A stretch of DNA of 64,000 nt from NCBI RefSeq assembly GCF_017310035.1, contig NZ_CP022296.1, positions 3,162,001 to 3,226,000 of the forward strand, in the 5' to 3' direction. The notes under the pieces were generated by a model that did no database searches, was not told where the DNA came from, and worked only from the letters and a program-made list of their open reading frames with translations. Of the stretch, positions 1 to 10,381 are shown one piece after another. The first letter of the stretch is position 1; each line of letters begins with the position of its first letter. Source of the stretch: Nocardioides sp. S5. Lineage in GTDB: Bacteria > Actinomycetota > Actinomycetes > Propionibacteriales > Nocardioidaceae. The translations under genes were made by a program, and so were the position numbers.

Positions 1-82
1 CCGGTCACGCCTTGCACGCTAGCCCCCGGCGGCGCCGGTGCGGTGTGCCACGCCGGGACGGGCACACGAGTCGCTCACCGGC

Positions 83-259
83 TCAGACGCGCGACTCGGA
101 GTCCTCGAGGGTCGGCAGGGAGTCGACGCCCTTGCGCATCGCGTCGCCCAACTGCGGGACGACCGGCATCTCCTCGCCCCGGTGGGGGTAGGCGACGTAG
201 ACGGCCACGGCGGCGGCGACGAGCACGCCGAGGCTCATCATCAGGATGATCGCTAGCAC
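83..259 (-). CDS. Small single-pass membrane protein
   Basis: A 58-residue protein of unknown function. The N-terminal ~25 residues are a strongly hydrophobic segment (residues 2-22, rich in I, L, M, V, A) followed by a short charged cytoplasmic or external tail, so it is probably a single-span membrane protein. I start it at the GTG at 259 because a GGAGGA ribosome binding site lies 5 bases upstream; a longer reading from 304 would place this site inside the gene. It is the last gene of the minus-strand purine-degradation region, 100 bases beyond the thioesterase gene. No known family recognised; no direct evidence ties it to purine metabolism. Confidence 0.6.
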   Translation of the reverse strand: MLAIILMMSLGVLVAAAVAVYVAYPHRGEEMPVVPQLGDAMRKGVDSLPTLEDSESRV

Positions 260-361
260 GGGTTCCTCCGAGGTGGTCCGGTCAGGTCGTCCCCAACATG
301 ACACACCGCGCAGCGCCTGCTCGCATCGACGTCCGCCACCGGCGCGTCGGGGTGGTGACCG

Positions 362-859
362 TCACCCCTCCGGGGGTGCGTCGGGTCCGTCGGGTCGCAG
401 CAGGCGTACGACGGCGTCGCGGATGACGTCCGGGATCGGCGTCACCGGCCGGTCGCCGGCGCCGCGGGAGTTGTCGACGTAGACGTGGACGAAGCGTCCC
501 TCGGCGGCCGCGTGCTCGGAGTCGCCCTGGAACAGGCCGATGCGGTAGACCACCGAGCTCGTCCCCACCTTGTCGGCGACCAGGCCCATCTCGATCGGCT
601 CGGGAAAGCCGATCTCGCGGAAGTAGCGACAGCCCGTCTCGGCCACCACGCCGATCTGCGGCAGCGTGCGGACGTCGACACCGGTCGCGTCGTAGAGGTA
701 GGCGTTGACGGCCGTGTCGAAGAGCTCGTAGTAGGTCGCGTTGTTGAGGTGCCCGTAGGCGTCGTCGTCGCGCCACCGCGTGGTGGCGGTGCGCCACAGG
801 ACGTACGACTCGCGCGTGGGCACGCGCCGCTGGCCCTGGTCACCCATCGCCTGGCTCAT
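362..859 (-). CDS. Acyl-CoA thioesterase (HotDog fold)
   Basis: A 165-residue HotDog-fold thioesterase of the 4-hydroxybenzoyl-CoA thioesterase/YbgC type, expected to hydrolyse an acyl-CoA. The diagnostic stretch is near residues 28-45, with the D-x-x-GHLNNATYYE pattern that carries the catalytic acid region, and a Y-FREIGFPEPI segment after it. Start at ATG 859 is supported by a -10-like TAGGGT at 867-872, seven bases upstream, as expected for a leaderless mRNA; an internal ATG at 847 is the alternative. It lies directly downstream of guanine deaminase, 10 bases past that stop, but its own promoter overlaps the end of that gene. The substrate is unknown, and a role in purine breakdown is not obvious. 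Confidence 0.85.
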   Translation of the reverse strand: MSQAMGDQGQRRVPTRESYVLWRTATTRWRDDDAYGHLNNATYYELFDTAVNAYLYDATGVDVRTLPQIGVVAETGCRYFREIGFPEPIEMGLVADKVGTSSVVYRIGLFQGDSEHAAAEGRFVHVYVDNSRGAGDRPVTPIPDVIRDAVVRLLRPDGPDAPPEG

Positions 860-869
860 GCGCGGAACC

Positions 870-2216
870 CTAGCGAGCGGGTGGTCCCGCGACGGGAGCC
901 GGACGGCGCAAGCCCGCTGCGGCGACCTGCTCGCCCGCCACCCACACGTCGGCCACGTCCGGGTCGCCGGCGAGCGCGAAGATCTTGCCCAGCGCCTCGG
1001 CGGGCGACCCGACGTGCCGCAGCCCGATGTCGAGCGCGGTGCCCCCACGAGGTCGCACGCAGATCGCGTCGAACTGGCGCCCCACCGACAGGTCGCCCAC
1101 CTGGTCGTCGAGGCCGAGCGCCCGCGCGCCGCCCCGGGTGGCGAGCCAGAGCAGCTGCGCGGCCGACAACGCCACCCCCTCGGCACCGAGCAGTCCCTGC
1201 ACGAAGCACGCCTGCAGGCCCTCCTTGAACATCGAGAAGCCGGTCCCGGCCCCGACGTCCGAGCCGAGCGCCACCGGGACGCCGTGGACCAGGTGCCGCC
1301 GCAGGGGGAACAGCCCGGAGCCCAGGGCGGAGTTCGACGAGGGGCAGTGCGCGACGGCGCTGCCTGCCGCGGCGAGCACGGCGAGCTCGGCGTCGCTGGC
1401 GTGGACGTTGTGGGCGAGCACAGAGCGAGGCCCCAGGAGGCCGTGGCGGTCGTAGGTGTCGACATAGTGCTCGGCGCTGCGGAAGAGGCGTCCGACCTCG
1501 GCCACCTCGGCGGGGTTCTCGTTGACGTGGGAGGTGAACCACGCGTCGGGCACCGAGTCCGCGGCCTCCGCGCAGGCGTCGAGCATGGCGTCCGAGGCGG
1601 AGTAGGAGAAGCGCGGCGTCACGGCGTAGCGCGCCCGACCCACCCCGTGCCAGCGCGACGCGAGCGCCGCCTGGTCGGCCGCCGCGCGGCGTGGGTCGAC
1701 GAGCAGCGGCTCGGGCAGGCCGCGATCGGAGACCACGAGCCCGCTCGTGATCCGCAGCCCGTAGCGGGCCGCCTCGGTGAACAACGCGTCGACCGCGGCC
1801 GGGAAGTGCGAGCCGAAGACCAGGGCCGTCGTGGTGCCCGCGGCGACCAGGGAGCCCACGAACTCCGTGGCGACCTCGGCGGCGTAGCCAGCATCCGCCA
1901 GCCGCTGCTCCTCGGGCAACGCGCAGCGCTCGAGCCACTCCAGCAGCGGCATCCCGAGGGCACCGATCACCCGCACCTGCGGGTAGTGGACGTGGGTGTC
2001 GACCAGCCCGGGCAGCAGCCAGCCGTCGCGCAGGTCGATGACTGCCTCGTCGGGATGCGCTTCGCGCACGACGGCGAAGTCGTCGCGCTCGGTGATCGTG
2101 CCGTCCTCCACCACGATCCCGACGTCCTCACCGGCCCGGAGGTGGGACGGGTCGCGGGGGTCGCCGACGAACGGGTCCCCCGGCGTGTCCAGCACGCGGG
2201 CCCGGAAGAGGGTCAC
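870..2216 (-). CDS. guaD: Guanine deaminase
   Basis: A 448-residue amidohydrolase that deaminates guanine to xanthine and ammonia, feeding the xanthine dehydrogenase encoded just upstream. Zinc-binding and catalytic motifs are visible in order: PGLVDTHVHYPQ near residue 70, HVNENPAEV near 230, HNVHASD near 270, and ALGSDVGAGTGFSMFKEG near 315, all typical of GuaD. The GTG start at 2216 overlaps the TGA stop of xdhC (GTGA), which indicates translational coupling and fixes the start; no strong ribosome binding site is needed. Length matches the family (about 440-455). Related amidohydrolases such as chlorohydrolases are a weaker alternative given the xdh context. Confidence 0.93.
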   Translation of the reverse strand: MTLFRARVLDTPGDPFVGDPRDPSHLRAGEDVGIVVEDGTITERDDFAVVREAHPDEAVIDLRDGWLLPGLVDTHVHYPQVRVIGALGMPLLEWLERCALPEEQRLADAGYAAEVATEFVGSLVAAGTTTALVFGSHFPAAVDALFTEAARYGLRITSGLVVSDRGLPEPLLVDPRRAAADQAALASRWHGVGRARYAVTPRFSYSASDAMLDACAEAADSVPDAWFTSHVNENPAEVAEVGRLFRSAEHYVDTYDRHGLLGPRSVLAHNVHASDAELAVLAAAGSAVAHCPSSNSALGSGLFPLRRHLVHGVPVALGSDVGAGTGFSMFKEGLQACFVQGLLGAEGVALSAAQLLWLATRGGARALGLDDQVGDLSVGRQFDAICVRPRGGTALDIGLRHVGSPAEALGKIFALAGDPDVADVWVAGEQVAAAGLRRPAPVAGPPAR

Positions 2217-3066
2217 GTGGTGACCGCCGCTCCGCGCCCGTCGGGCCGGCCGTCCGCGTCGGCGTACGCCGCCCGGGTGAGGCCGAGCACGTCGGCCGCG
2301 ACGCCGAGGGCGATCACCGCCGGCTCCTTGCCGGGCCCCGGGGTCCCGATCGGGCAGCGGACCCGCGCGACGAGCTCGGGCGGGTGCCCCTCCTCGCGCA
2401 GCGCCTTGGCGAACCTGCGGGCCTTCGCGGCCGAGCCGATGACGCCGATCGAGGCCAGGTGGCCCGGACCGGTGCGCAGCGCCGCGTCGCACACCGCGAG
2501 GTCCTCGGCGTGGTCGTGGCTCATCACCAGCAGGTGGGTGCCGGCGGGCACCAGCCCGAGCGCCACCTCGGGCAGCGGCGCGTGGTGCAGGTGCACCGTG
2601 GCCACGGCGTCCGCGAGGGCCGGGTGGTCGCGTACGGCGTCCACGTGCGCGGCACGCGAGTCGACCAGGTGCAGGTCGAGGTCGTGGCGCGAGAGCAGCC
2701 GGGCGAGCTCGAGGCCCACGTGGCCGAGGCCGACCACCGCGACCGAGGGCACCACCGGGAGCGGCTCGAGGAGGACCTCGACCTCACCACCACAGCACTG
2801 GCGGCCGTGGTCGGTGCGGGCCCGCTCGTGGAGGTCGAAGCGGCAGCGCTCCACTGCCGTCGCGCCCGAGTCGAGGAGCTCCCGCGCACGATCCAGGACG
2901 GTCGCCTCGAGGTTGCCGCCGCCGACCGAGCCCCAGGCCCGGTCAGGCCCGACGACCATGCGGGCGCCCGGGTCGCGCGGGGCGTGCCCGCGCACGGCGA
3001 CGACGGTCACCAGCACCCCGGGCAGGCGCTGCTCGCGCAGGGCCGTGACGGCGCGGACCCAGGACA

Positions 3067-3067
<1 letters not shown>
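2213..3067 (-). CDS. xdhC: Xanthine dehydrogenase accessory protein XdhC
   Basis: A 284-residue XdhC/CoxI family chaperone. Members bind molybdenum cofactor, promote its sulfuration and insert it into xanthine dehydrogenase. The N-terminal XdhC/CoxI domain has the RGHAPRDPGARMVV and GSVGGGNLEA segments (residues about 26-55); the C-terminal Rossmann part has VAVVGLGHVGLELARLL near residue 112 and the GVIGSAAKARRF motif near 205. Its start overlaps the xdhB stop by one base (TGATG) and its stop overlaps the guaD start, so it is part of the xdhABC-guaD operon. The product acts in the cytoplasm and is not part of the mature enzyme. Confidence 0.93.
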
Positions 3068-5498
<2,431 letters not shown>

Positions 5499-5502
<4 letters not shown>

Positions 5503-6971
5503 CGACCTGCTCCCCCGCTCCGGGTGGTGGGGCCGGGCTCGTGCGACTCCGCCCAGAGGCGACGGAGAGCGTTGCCGAGCATGGCGCTGCGGTAGTCGGC
5601 GCTGGCGCGCTGGTCGCTCAGCGGGGTGCCCTCCCCGCGCAGCACGCGGGCAGCGTGCTCGACGGTCTCCTCGGTCCAGGGACGGCCCTCGAGCGCCTGC
5701 TCGGTGGCCAGGGCGCGCAGCGGCACGGCCGCCACGCCGCCGAGCCCGACCCGGGCACGTCGTACGACGGGAGCGCCGCCGTCGGTGGGACCGAGGTCGA
5801 GGGCGAAGGCCACCGCGACGGAGGAGATGTCGTCGAAGCGTCGCTTCGCGATCTTGTGGAACGCCGTCATCGACGCGGTGGGCAACGGCACCCGGACGGC
5901 GCGGATCAGCTCACCGGGTCGGCGTACGGTCTCGCGGTAGCCGGTGAAGTAGTCGGCCAGCGCCACCTCCCGCTCACCGTCGGCGTGGGCCAGCACGAGG
6001 GAGGCGTCCAGCGCGAGCAGGACGGGGGCGGCGTCGCCGATGGGCGAGGCGGTGCCGAGGTTGCCACCGAGCGTCGCGGCGTTGCGGATCAGCCGCGAGG
6101 CGAACTGCGGCACGAGCGCGTCGAGCAGCGGGACGCGGCCGGCCAGCCGCTCCTCGACCTCGGTGAGGGTCAGCGCGGCTCCGATCTCGACGGCGTCGTC
6201 GCCGACCTCCAGCCCACGCAGCTCGGCCAACCGGTCGATGCCGACCACGAGACGGTCGCGCCGCCCGCGCAGGTTCACCTCGACACCGTGGTCGGTCGCC
6301 CCGGCCACCGGGACGGCCGTCGGGTCGCCCGCGAGCAGGTCGAGGACCTCGGTCAGCGAGGCGGGGCGCACGTAGCGACCGCTGTCGTCGGACGCGTCGG
6401 TGACGACCGGGCGGGGCGCCGGTGCCGCGCAGCGCCCGGCGAGCGGGTCGCCGGCCGCCGGCTCCCCCAGGGCGTACGCCGCGTCGCGGATCGGGCGGTA
6501 ACCGGTGCAGCGGCAGAGGTTGCCCGAGAGGGCGTGCAGGTCGAAGCCGTTGGGACCGTGCTCCTCCGACGGCTCCTGCCCCTCGTCGACGGGCGTGCGG
6601 TCGGCGCGGTAGAACTCCGCGGCCATGCTGCACACGAATCCGGGCGTGCAGTAGCCACACTGCGAGCCGCCGCGCTCGGCCATCTCGCGCTGCACGGGGT
6701 GCAGCGCCTGCGGGGACCCGAGGCCCTCGGCCGTGACGACCTCCTGGCCCGCCAGCGCCACGCTCGCCGGCAGGCAGGAGTTGAGGGCGGTCCAGGTCGC
6801 TCCCCCACCGTCGGCGGTGGGGCGGGCGACCAGGACGGCGCACGCGCCGCACTCCCCCTCGGCGCAGCCCTCCTTGGCACCCGTCAGTCCCAGACCGCGC
6901 AGGTAGTCGAGCAGGTTGACGTGCGGCCGGGCAGGCAGCGCGTGCTGCCGGCCGTTCACGTGCATCTCCAT
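5499..6971 (-). CDS. xdhA: Xanthine dehydrogenase, FeS/FAD subunit
   Basis: A 490-residue small subunit combining two [2Fe-2S] domains and the FAD domain. The plant-type ferredoxin cluster is CAEGECGACAV at residues 36-46, the second cluster domain has CGYCTPGF near 108 and LCRCTGYRPI near 155, and the FAD-binding domain follows with VPVAGATD and ATLGGNLGTASPIGDAAP; a CO-dehydrogenase flavoprotein C-terminal domain ends the protein. It passes electrons from the molybdenum site to NAD+. I choose ATG 6971 because a TAGCCT -10 element ends six bases upstream, the spacing of a leaderless transcript; the in-frame GTG at 6977 abuts that element and is less likely. First gene of the xdhABC-guaD operon. 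Confidence 0.94.
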
Positions 6972-6977
6972 CGTCAC

Positions 6978-6983
6978 AGGCTA
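6978..6983 (-). promoter_or_regulatory. Candidate -10 element of the xdh operon
   Basis: On the minus strand the hexamer TAGCCT lies six bases before ATG 6971. Transcription would begin at or beside the start codon, giving a leaderless mRNA. The same arrangement precedes many other genes in this window. No TGAAAC/GTTTCA repeat like the one before pucG is seen in the 70 bases between xdhA and the rpiR gene. Confidence 0.5.
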
Positions 6984-7047
6984 GGTGCTCCTTGGGCAGG
7001 CCCCGGGTGGTCGGGACGGATCGCGGGCGGGTGGTCGTGCGGCCGGC

Positions 7048-7887
7048 TCACTCGACCTCGCTCAGGTCCTGGTAGGTCCGGCTGATCCGGGCCGTGCGCT
7101 CGGACCCGGCGCGGCCCACGCGGCGCAGGACGCCGTCGGCGAGGACGCTGACCAGGCTCATCGCCGCGGCGTAGGAGTCGAAGGCCAGGCCGCTGTGGAC
7201 CGGGCACTCGAGGAAGACCGTCGCGGCGGACGCGTGACCGGAGGCGGTCGGGTCGGCGACGAGGACGACCCCGGCCCCCGTGGCACCCGCTTGCTCCAGC
7301 AGCTGGGAGAACCCGCGGGGCCGGCGCCGGAAGCCCATCAGCACCACGACGTCACGCGGCCCGAGGTCGGCGAGCTCCTCGCCGACCACCTGGCCGGGGA
7401 GCGGCGCCAGCCGGACGTCGGGGCGGACCTGCGCGAGCTGCTGGCGCAGGTGGAGGGCGACGACGTGGCCGTTGCGCCAACCGACGACGAGCACCCGGTC
7501 GGCGTCGGAGAGCAGCTCGACCGCGCGGGCGATGGAGGGCTGGCCGAGGGCGACGGCGATCGCCGAGGCGTCCGACTGTGCCTGCTCCGCCGGGGTGCCG
7601 CCCTCGTCGACGCGGCGCGGCTCCCCCGCGGAGCGCAGCGAGCGCAGGTGGTCGCGCACCTCGTCGAAGCCCGCGAAGCCGAGGCTGCGGAAGAGGCGGC
7701 TCATCGTCGCCTTGGACACCCCCGCCAGGTCGGCGAGCTCCGAGGCCCGGTAGGTCGCGAGGTCGTCGAGGTGCGCGAGCAGGGTCGCGGCGGCACGCTG
7801 CTCCTGAGGCGAGAGGTGGGCGTGGTGCCGGGCGATCCGCTCGTCGATGCGCGGCCCGGCCGGGAGCTCGACCTCGGTCGCGCTCAT
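7048..7887 (-). CDS. MurR/RpiR family transcriptional regulator
   Basis: A 279-residue regulator with an N-terminal HTH_6 domain (residues about 20-95; the recognition helix region is LAGVSKATMSRLFRSLGF) and a C-terminal SIS domain (about 120-250) with VLVVGWRNGHVVA and DVVVLMGFRRRPRG, where a phosphosugar or other small ligand is normally sensed. Start ATG 7887 overlaps the stop of the upstream amidohydrolase gene (ATGA), so it is the last gene of the pucG-allC-rpiR operon. The context makes it the likely local regulator of purine degradation. This is an unusual family for that job: Bacillus uses PucR and Streptomyces an IclR-type AllR. Target and ligand are inferred, not shown. Confidence 0.9.
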   Translation of the reverse strand: MSATEVELPAGPRIDERIARHHAHLSPQEQRAAATLLAHLDDLATYRASELADLAGVSKATMSRLFRSLGFAGFDEVRDHLRSLRSAGEPRRVDEGGTPAEQAQSDASAIAVALGQPSIARAVELLSDADRVLVVGWRNGHVVALHLRQQLAQVRPDVRLAPLPGQVVGEELADLGPRDVVVLMGFRRRPRGFSQLLEQAGATGAGVVLVADPTASGHASAATVFLECPVHSGLAFDSYAAAMSLVSVLADGVLRRVGRAGSERTARISRTYQDLSEVE

Positions 7888-9134
7888 GTCGGGTCCTCCA
7901 CCGCGGCGGCCACCTCGAGGACCGCGCGCTCGAGGGCGACCAGGCCGGCCTCCACGTCCACCGCTCGGACGTCCTCGTCGGGGTGGTGGCTGATGCCGTC
8001 GGCGCACCGCACGAAGAGCATCCCGATGTCGGTCACCGATGCCATGACCATCGCGTCGTGGCCGGCCCGGCTCCACAGGTCCATCGGCGCGTCGTCGCCG
8101 GTGGCGCGGATGCCTGCGGTGACGGCCCGCTGCAACCAGGGGGCGCAGGGCGCGGAGTCGGCGCGGTGGGCCTCGACCACGTCGAGGTCGAGGTTGCGCC
8201 GCCCGCAGATCTCACCGAGCACGCGCTCGAGCTCGGCCCACGTGGCGTCGCGCTCGACGTCGGTTTCGGCACGCAGGTCGAGGCTGATCACCGCGCGACC
8301 GGGGATGACGTTGACGGCACCGGGCGAGACCTCGATGCGGCCGACGGTGGCGATGCAGTCGCGCTCACGGGCGATCCTCTCGATCGCCACGATCGCCTCG
8401 GACGCGCCCACCAGCGCGTCGCGACGCCGGGGGTACGGCGTACCGCCGGCGTGCCGGGCCTCGCCGGTGAAGACCAGCTGGAAGCGTCGTGCGCCCGCGA
8501 TCGACGTGACGTTGCCCAGGGAGGCTCCCGCGGCCTCGAGGTAGGGGCCCTGCTCGATGTGCGCCTCGAGGTAGCCGACCATGCTGGCGGGGTCGCGGGC
8601 TGCGTCACCCACGGCACGCGGGTCGAGCCCGAAGTCGAGGAAGGCCTGGTGCAGCGTCGTGCCGTCGCGGTCGCGCAGGTCCCAGTCGGCCTCGTCCCAC
8701 AGCCCCGCGACCGCCTTGCTCCCCAGCAGGGCGGAGCCGAACCGGGTCCCCTCCTCGTCGCTGAACGCCACCACCTCCACCGCGAACGGCAGCCCGTCCA
8801 CCCGGTCGCCCAGCCGCTCGAGCACCTCGACGGCCATGAGGACGCCGAGCATGCCGTCGAAGCTGCCGGCGTCGGGGACGGTGTCGACGTGCGAGCCGAG
8901 CACGAGCGCCGGCAGGCCGGGGCGACGGCCCTCGCGGCGACCCCACTGGTTGCCGGCGGCGTCCTGCCAGGTGGAGGTGGCCCCGGCCGCGCGCAGCCAC
9001 CCGGCCACGGCCTGGTTGGCCCGGGCGTGCTCGGGCGTGAGGTGGGTGCGCTGCAGGACGCCGGGAGTCGCGCTCAGCAGGTCGAGGTCGGCGCAGCGGC
9101 CGAGCACCCGCGCGGCGCCGGCTGCGCCGCTCAT
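7884..9134 (-). CDS. allC: Allantoate amidohydrolase-type Zn hydrolase
   Basis: A 416-residue M20-family metal-dependent amidohydrolase of the AllC/hydantoinase-carbamoylase group. In the purine route it would hydrolyse allantoate to ureidoglycine, CO2 and ammonia. Metal-binding motifs are visible: LGSHVDTVPDAGSFDG (residues about 79-94), FSDEEGTRFG (about 126-135), EAHIEQGPYLE (about 190), and the distal SRAGHDAMVMA near 365; the dimerisation domain includes the GEARHAGGTPYP segment. It overlaps pucG upstream (9131-9134) and rpiR downstream by four bases each. Sequence alone cannot separate allantoate amidohydrolase from N-carbamoyl amino acid hydrolase or ureidoglycolate amidohydrolase; the neighbours favour the allantoate/ureide role. 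Confidence 0.85.
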   Translation of the reverse strand: MSGAAGAARVLGRCADLDLLSATPGVLQRTHLTPEHARANQAVAGWLRAAGATSTWQDAAGNQWGRREGRRPGLPALVLGSHVDTVPDAGSFDGMLGVLMAVEVLERLGDRVDGLPFAVEVVAFSDEEGTRFGSALLGSKAVAGLWDEADWDLRDRDGTTLHQAFLDFGLDPRAVGDAARDPASMVGYLEAHIEQGPYLEAAGASLGNVTSIAGARRFQLVFTGEARHAGGTPYPRRRDALVGASEAIVAIERIARERDCIATVGRIEVSPGAVNVIPGRAVISLDLRAETDVERDATWAELERVLGEICGRRNLDLDVVEAHRADSAPCAPWLQRAVTAGIRATGDDAPMDLWSRAGHDAMVMASVTDIGMLFVRCADGISHHPDEDVRAVDVEAGLVALERAVLEVAAAVEDPT

Positions 9135-10351
9135 CCGGCGTACACCTCGCGCGCGGCACCCGTGCCGCCACCGGCCGTGATCGCCGCGCCCCCCTCGCGG
9201 AGCACCTGCTCGAGGGCGGCCAGCGTGGTGAGCACCGCGTCGCGGCGTGCGTTCCAGCCCATCGTGCCGATGCGCCAGACCCGGCCGTGCAGCGGACCGA
9301 ACGAGGTGCCGATCTCGATGCCGTAGTCGGTGAGCATGCCGGCGCGCACGGCGTCACCGTCCACGCCGTCGGGGATCTCCACCGCCACCACGTTGTGCAT
9401 CTTGTGGGCCTGGTCGCCGAAGACGGCGAGCCCCAGGCCCTGCACGCCGGCGAGCATCGCCGCGCCGTGGAGCCGGTGCCGCTCGACCGACTCCACGAGC
9501 CCCTCGTCGAGGAGCACGCGGGCGCACTCGCGCGCGCCGTAGAGCATGGTGGTGGCCTCGGTGTGGTGGTTGAGCCTGCGCGGCCCCCAGTAGTCGATGA
9601 GCATCGCGAGGTCGAGGTAGTTGCTGGCGATGCGCGTGCCGCGCGCCGTGTCACCGTCCTCGCGGATGCCTGCCTCGACGTGCCGGCGGCCCTGGACGAG
9701 CTCCACGGCACGCGGGGACATGGTGATGGGAGCGCTGCCCGACGGGCCGCCGAGGCACTTCTGCAGGCCTGCGGTGACGACGTCCAGGCCCCACGCGTCG
9801 GTCGCCAGCTCGTTGCCACCGAGGCTGGCCGTCGCGTCGCAGTAGACGATCACGTCGTCCCCGGCCAGTGCCTCGGCCAGGCCCGCGAGCGGCTGGTTCA
9901 TCGTGGTGGAGGTGTCGCCCTGCACGAGGGCGAGGACCTTGGGCCGGACGCGGGCGACCGCGGACGCGACCTCGTCGGCGTCGAAGACCTCTCCCCAGGG
10001 GCGCTCGATGGTGTGCACCTCGGCTCCGCACCGCTCCCCGATCTCGCGGAGCAGGTGGCCGAAGCGACCGAAGACCGGGACGAGCAGGCGGTCGCCGGGC
10101 TCGAGCAGGCTCACCAGGGCGGCCTCGATGCCGGCGCGCGACGTGCCGTCGACGAGGAAGGTCTGCTCGTTGGCGGTGCGGAAGACCTGGCGGTAGAGGT
10201 CCATCGTGTCGTTCATCCAGCCCGTCATCGCCGGGTCGAACTGCCCGACGAGCTGCTGCGACATCGCCTGGAGCACCCTGGGGTGAGCGGTGATCGGGCC
10301 CGGCCCCATCAGGAGGCGGGGCGGCGGCACGAGCGGCGGGGACGACGTCAT
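9131..10351 (-). CDS. pucG: (S)-ureidoglycine-glyoxylate aminotransferase-like protein
   Basis: A 406-residue class V, fold type I PLP aminotransferase of the alanine-glyoxylate/serine-pyruvate group. The PLP lysine lies in TAGLQKCLGGPSGSAP (near 210), the cofactor aspartate in CDATASLGGNELATDAWGLD (near 185), and the N-terminal PPRLLMGPGPITAHPRVL is characteristic. In Bacillus subtilis the equivalent gene pucG converts ureidoglycine plus glyoxylate to oxalurate and glycine; its position here between allantoinase and the allantoate hydrolase supports the same assignment. Start ATG 10351 follows a TAGCAT -10 element by six bases. A second paralogue at 18.5-19.6 kb lies beside a glycolate oxidase gene and probably has a different substrate. 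Confidence 0.86.
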   Translation of the reverse strand: MTSSPPLVPPPRLLMGPGPITAHPRVLQAMSQQLVGQFDPAMTGWMNDTMDLYRQVFRTANEQTFLVDGTSRAGIEAALVSLLEPGDRLLVPVFGRFGHLLREIGERCGAEVHTIERPWGEVFDADEVASAVARVRPKVLALVQGDTSTTMNQPLAGLAEALAGDDVIVYCDATASLGGNELATDAWGLDVVTAGLQKCLGGPSGSAPITMSPRAVELVQGRRHVEAGIREDGDTARGTRIASNYLDLAMLIDYWGPRRLNHHTEATTMLYGARECARVLLDEGLVESVERHRLHGAAMLAGVQGLGLAVFGDQAHKMHNVVAVEIPDGVDGDAVRAGMLTDYGIEIGTSFGPLHGRVWRIGTMGWNARRDAVLTTLAALEQVLREGGAAITAGGGTGAAREVYAG

Positions 10352-10357
10352 TCCCGC

Positions 10358-10381
10358 ATGCTACTGAAACTACTGTTTCAG
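10358..10381 (-). promoter_or_regulatory. pucG promoter with candidate RpiR operator
   Basis: On the minus strand a TAGCAT -10 hexamer (10358-10363) sits six bases before the pucG ATG. Directly upstream lies a perfect 7-bp inverted repeat CTGAAAC-TACT-GTTTCAG (10364-10381, symmetric), followed by another half site GTTTCA at 10385-10390. The repeat falls in the -10/-35 spacer, where a bound repressor would block transcription, and covers the allantoinase stop codon. GAAA/TTTC symmetric sites are common for RpiR regulators, and an rpiR gene ends this operon. Regulator-site pairing is inferred. Confidence 0.55.
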
